Assembly: GCA_002747455.1 (NCBI GenBank)
Contig: PDPG01000018.1
Location: 1 to 45,512 of the forward strand
Length of the DNA: 45,512 bases
DNA from: Pseudomonadota bacterium
GTDB taxonomy: Bacteria; Pseudomonadota; Gammaproteobacteria; Thiotrichales; Thiotrichaceae
Direction: 5' to 3'
Positions 44,677 to 45,512 of this stretch are shown here, piece after piece. Position 1 is the first letter of the stretch. The number at the start of each line of letters is the position of its first letter. Below the pieces are notes generated by a model, which did no database searches, had not been told where the DNA came from, and worked only from the letters and a program-made list of their open reading frames with translations. The position numbers and the translations under genes were made by a program.

Positions 44677-45276
44677 ATGCAAACACAATCCCAGATTCGC
44701 CAATACATTCAGCAACAACGTCTGTCATTAAGCAAGCAACAACAGTCTGATTACTCATCACAAATTTGTGAACAAATCCTTAATAGCAAGCTTTTAGATA
44801 AGGCGCAGCACATTGCATTTTACCTGCCTGTACGGGGGGAAGCCGACCCCACCAGTCTGCAACTGCTGGATGCTCACCGTGACAAGCAGTTCTATTTACC
44901 GATATTGTCCGAAGCCAAGGCTAATCATTTAGCATTCGCGGAATATAACCAGCAAACGCCTATGATGCTGAATAAATTTAAAATTCCTGAGCCGGATTTA
45001 CCTTCCGAAGCACTCTTGTACGACCCGTCAATACTGGATGTTGTGTTGATGCCATTGGTAGCTGTTGATCCACAAGGCAACCGAATTGGCATGGGCGGTG
45101 GATTTTATGACCGGACGTTTGCGTTTAAACAAACAAATAAACAACAATCACCGCTGTTAGTCGCTTTTGCCTATGACTTCCAACTCATTGATCCACAAAC
45201 ACCCCAAAGCTGGGATGTTGCGATGGATGTGATTGCTTTGCAAAGCCAGGTACGTCATGTTCCTATGTCAACCTAA
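44677..45276 (+). CDS. fau: 5-formyltetrahydrofolate cyclo-ligase
   Basis: This enzyme turns 5-formyl-THF into 5,10-methenyl-THF using ATP. The 199-residue protein has the family pattern: IAFYLPVRGEADPTSL, the substrate loop, VVLMPLVAVDPQGNRIGMGGGFYDRTFA (the ATP-binding GMGGGxYDR) and VAFAYDFQLI. GAGGA lies upstream of the ATG. In E. coli this gene (ygfA) follows the 6S RNA; here only 113 bp separate it from mltD and no 6S RNA is seen. Confidence 0.92.
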   Translation: MQTQSQIRQYIQQQRLSLSKQQQSDYSSQICEQILNSKLLDKAQHIAFYLPVRGEADPTSLQLLDAHRDKQFYLPILSEAKANHLAFAEYNQQTPMMLNKFKIPEPDLPSEALLYDPSILDVVLMPLVAVDPQGNRIGMGGGFYDRTFAFKQTNKQQSPLLVAFAYDFQLIDPQTPQSWDVAMDVIALQSQVRHVPMST

Positions 45277-45409
45277 AGCAAAATGGTTCATTTTCAGATT
45301 GCGTGATGTTCGACGTACTTATAAGGTTGATTCAACGTATAGCGCATCACAAAACCACTCAGTTTAAAAAGCCTTTTCAGGCGAGTAATTTTAGTTTTGG
45401 AGATAAAAA

Positions 45410-45512
45410 ATGGTTGTTTATTTAAACGGCGAATACATGCCAGCTGAACAAGCCAAAATTTCACCGCTGGATCGCGGTTTCTTGTTCGGGGATGGCATCT
45501 ATGAAGTCACTC
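45410..45512 (+). CDS. Class IV aminotransferase (D-alanine/branched-chain type), 5' end only
   Basis: The first 34 residues are visible: VVYLNGEYMPAEQAKISPLD followed by RGFLFGDGIYEV, the N-terminal pattern of fold-type IV PLP enzymes such as D-amino-acid aminotransferase (dat), IlvE and PabC. The PLP lysine and the specificity residues are outside the window. TTGGAGA lies seven bases upstream of the ATG. The gene is cut by the window edge. Confidence 0.8.
   Translation, partial: MVVYLNGEYMPAEQAKISPLDRGFLFGDGIYEVT

Noticed and set aside
1..45512. tRNA or rRNA genes, CRISPR arrays, integrated phage
   Set aside because: No cloverleaf-like sequence, no regular repeat-spacer array and no phage structural genes were found by eye.

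Overview
The window is a gene-dense stretch of a gammaproteobacterial chromosome. Gene content and order support this: rpoE-rseA-rseB-rseC-degP, lepA-lepB-DUF4845-rnc-era-recO-acpS, the trio yafS-rnhA-dnaQ, slyX-rsmJ, ErpA, HemJ and RppH. Several traits (stand-alone trpB, delta carbonic anhydrase, AAA/DUF1703 protein) would suit a marine or sulfur-oxidising lineage such as Thiotrichales, but that placement is a guess. No rRNA, tRNA or CRISPR array was seen.

Layout. 1-531 is the 3' end of an oleate hydratase gene with a terminator. 690-882 is a promoter with 11-bp-phased repeats that drives only an 18-codon signal-peptide stub, which ends 3 bp before an AT-rich, minus-strand membrane-protein gene (voltage-sensor domain plus bestrophin-like region). 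From 2.4 to 17.5 kb nearly everything is on the minus strand: sigma-E and its anti-sigma system, periplasmic protease DegP, a glutaredoxin-like protein, EF4, signal peptidase I, RNase III, Era, RecO, AcpS, CysM, a PolB-type exonuclease homologue that has lost its first catalytic motif, ParC, FolB and FolK. 17.7-22 kb carries a lytic transglycosylase, a DUF455 protein, ErpA, a bactofilin and ArgC. 22-30 kb carries HemJ, RppH, a HAD phosphatase, HtpG with a sigma-32-like promoter, an AAA/DUF1703 protein, an FAD oxidoreductase and TrpB. 30-39.7 kb carries a DUF900 hydrolase, a DUF4087-SPOR protein, MurB, ArgG, SlyX, RsmJ, a Rieske-derived protein without cluster ligands, DUF423, PAP2, DnaQ, RNase H and a YafS-like methyltransferase.

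The accessory part is 39.7-42.7 kb: a secreted delta-class carbonic anhydrase, a secreted beta/gamma-crystallin, and next to it a second, rearranged copy of the crystallin unit. In that copy the middle is replaced by a LysE/RhtB exporter gene plus a fragment of the nearby yafS-like gene. The window closes with MltD, 5-formyl-THF cyclo-ligase and the start of a D-amino-acid aminotransferase-like gene.

How the genes fit together: the main theme is envelope and stress biology (sigma-E circuit with a matching promoter upstream of rpoE, DegP, LepB, two LysM transglycosylases, SPOR protein, MurB, bactofilin), interleaved with translation/RNA housekeeping and single genes of amino-acid, folate and haem synthesis. 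I see no complete new multi-gene system. The most unusual items are the mosaic duplication at 40.7-42.5 kb, the voltage-sensor/bestrophin-like fusion beside a truncated gene, the Rieske-derived protein, and the exonuclease homologue without its DxE motif.
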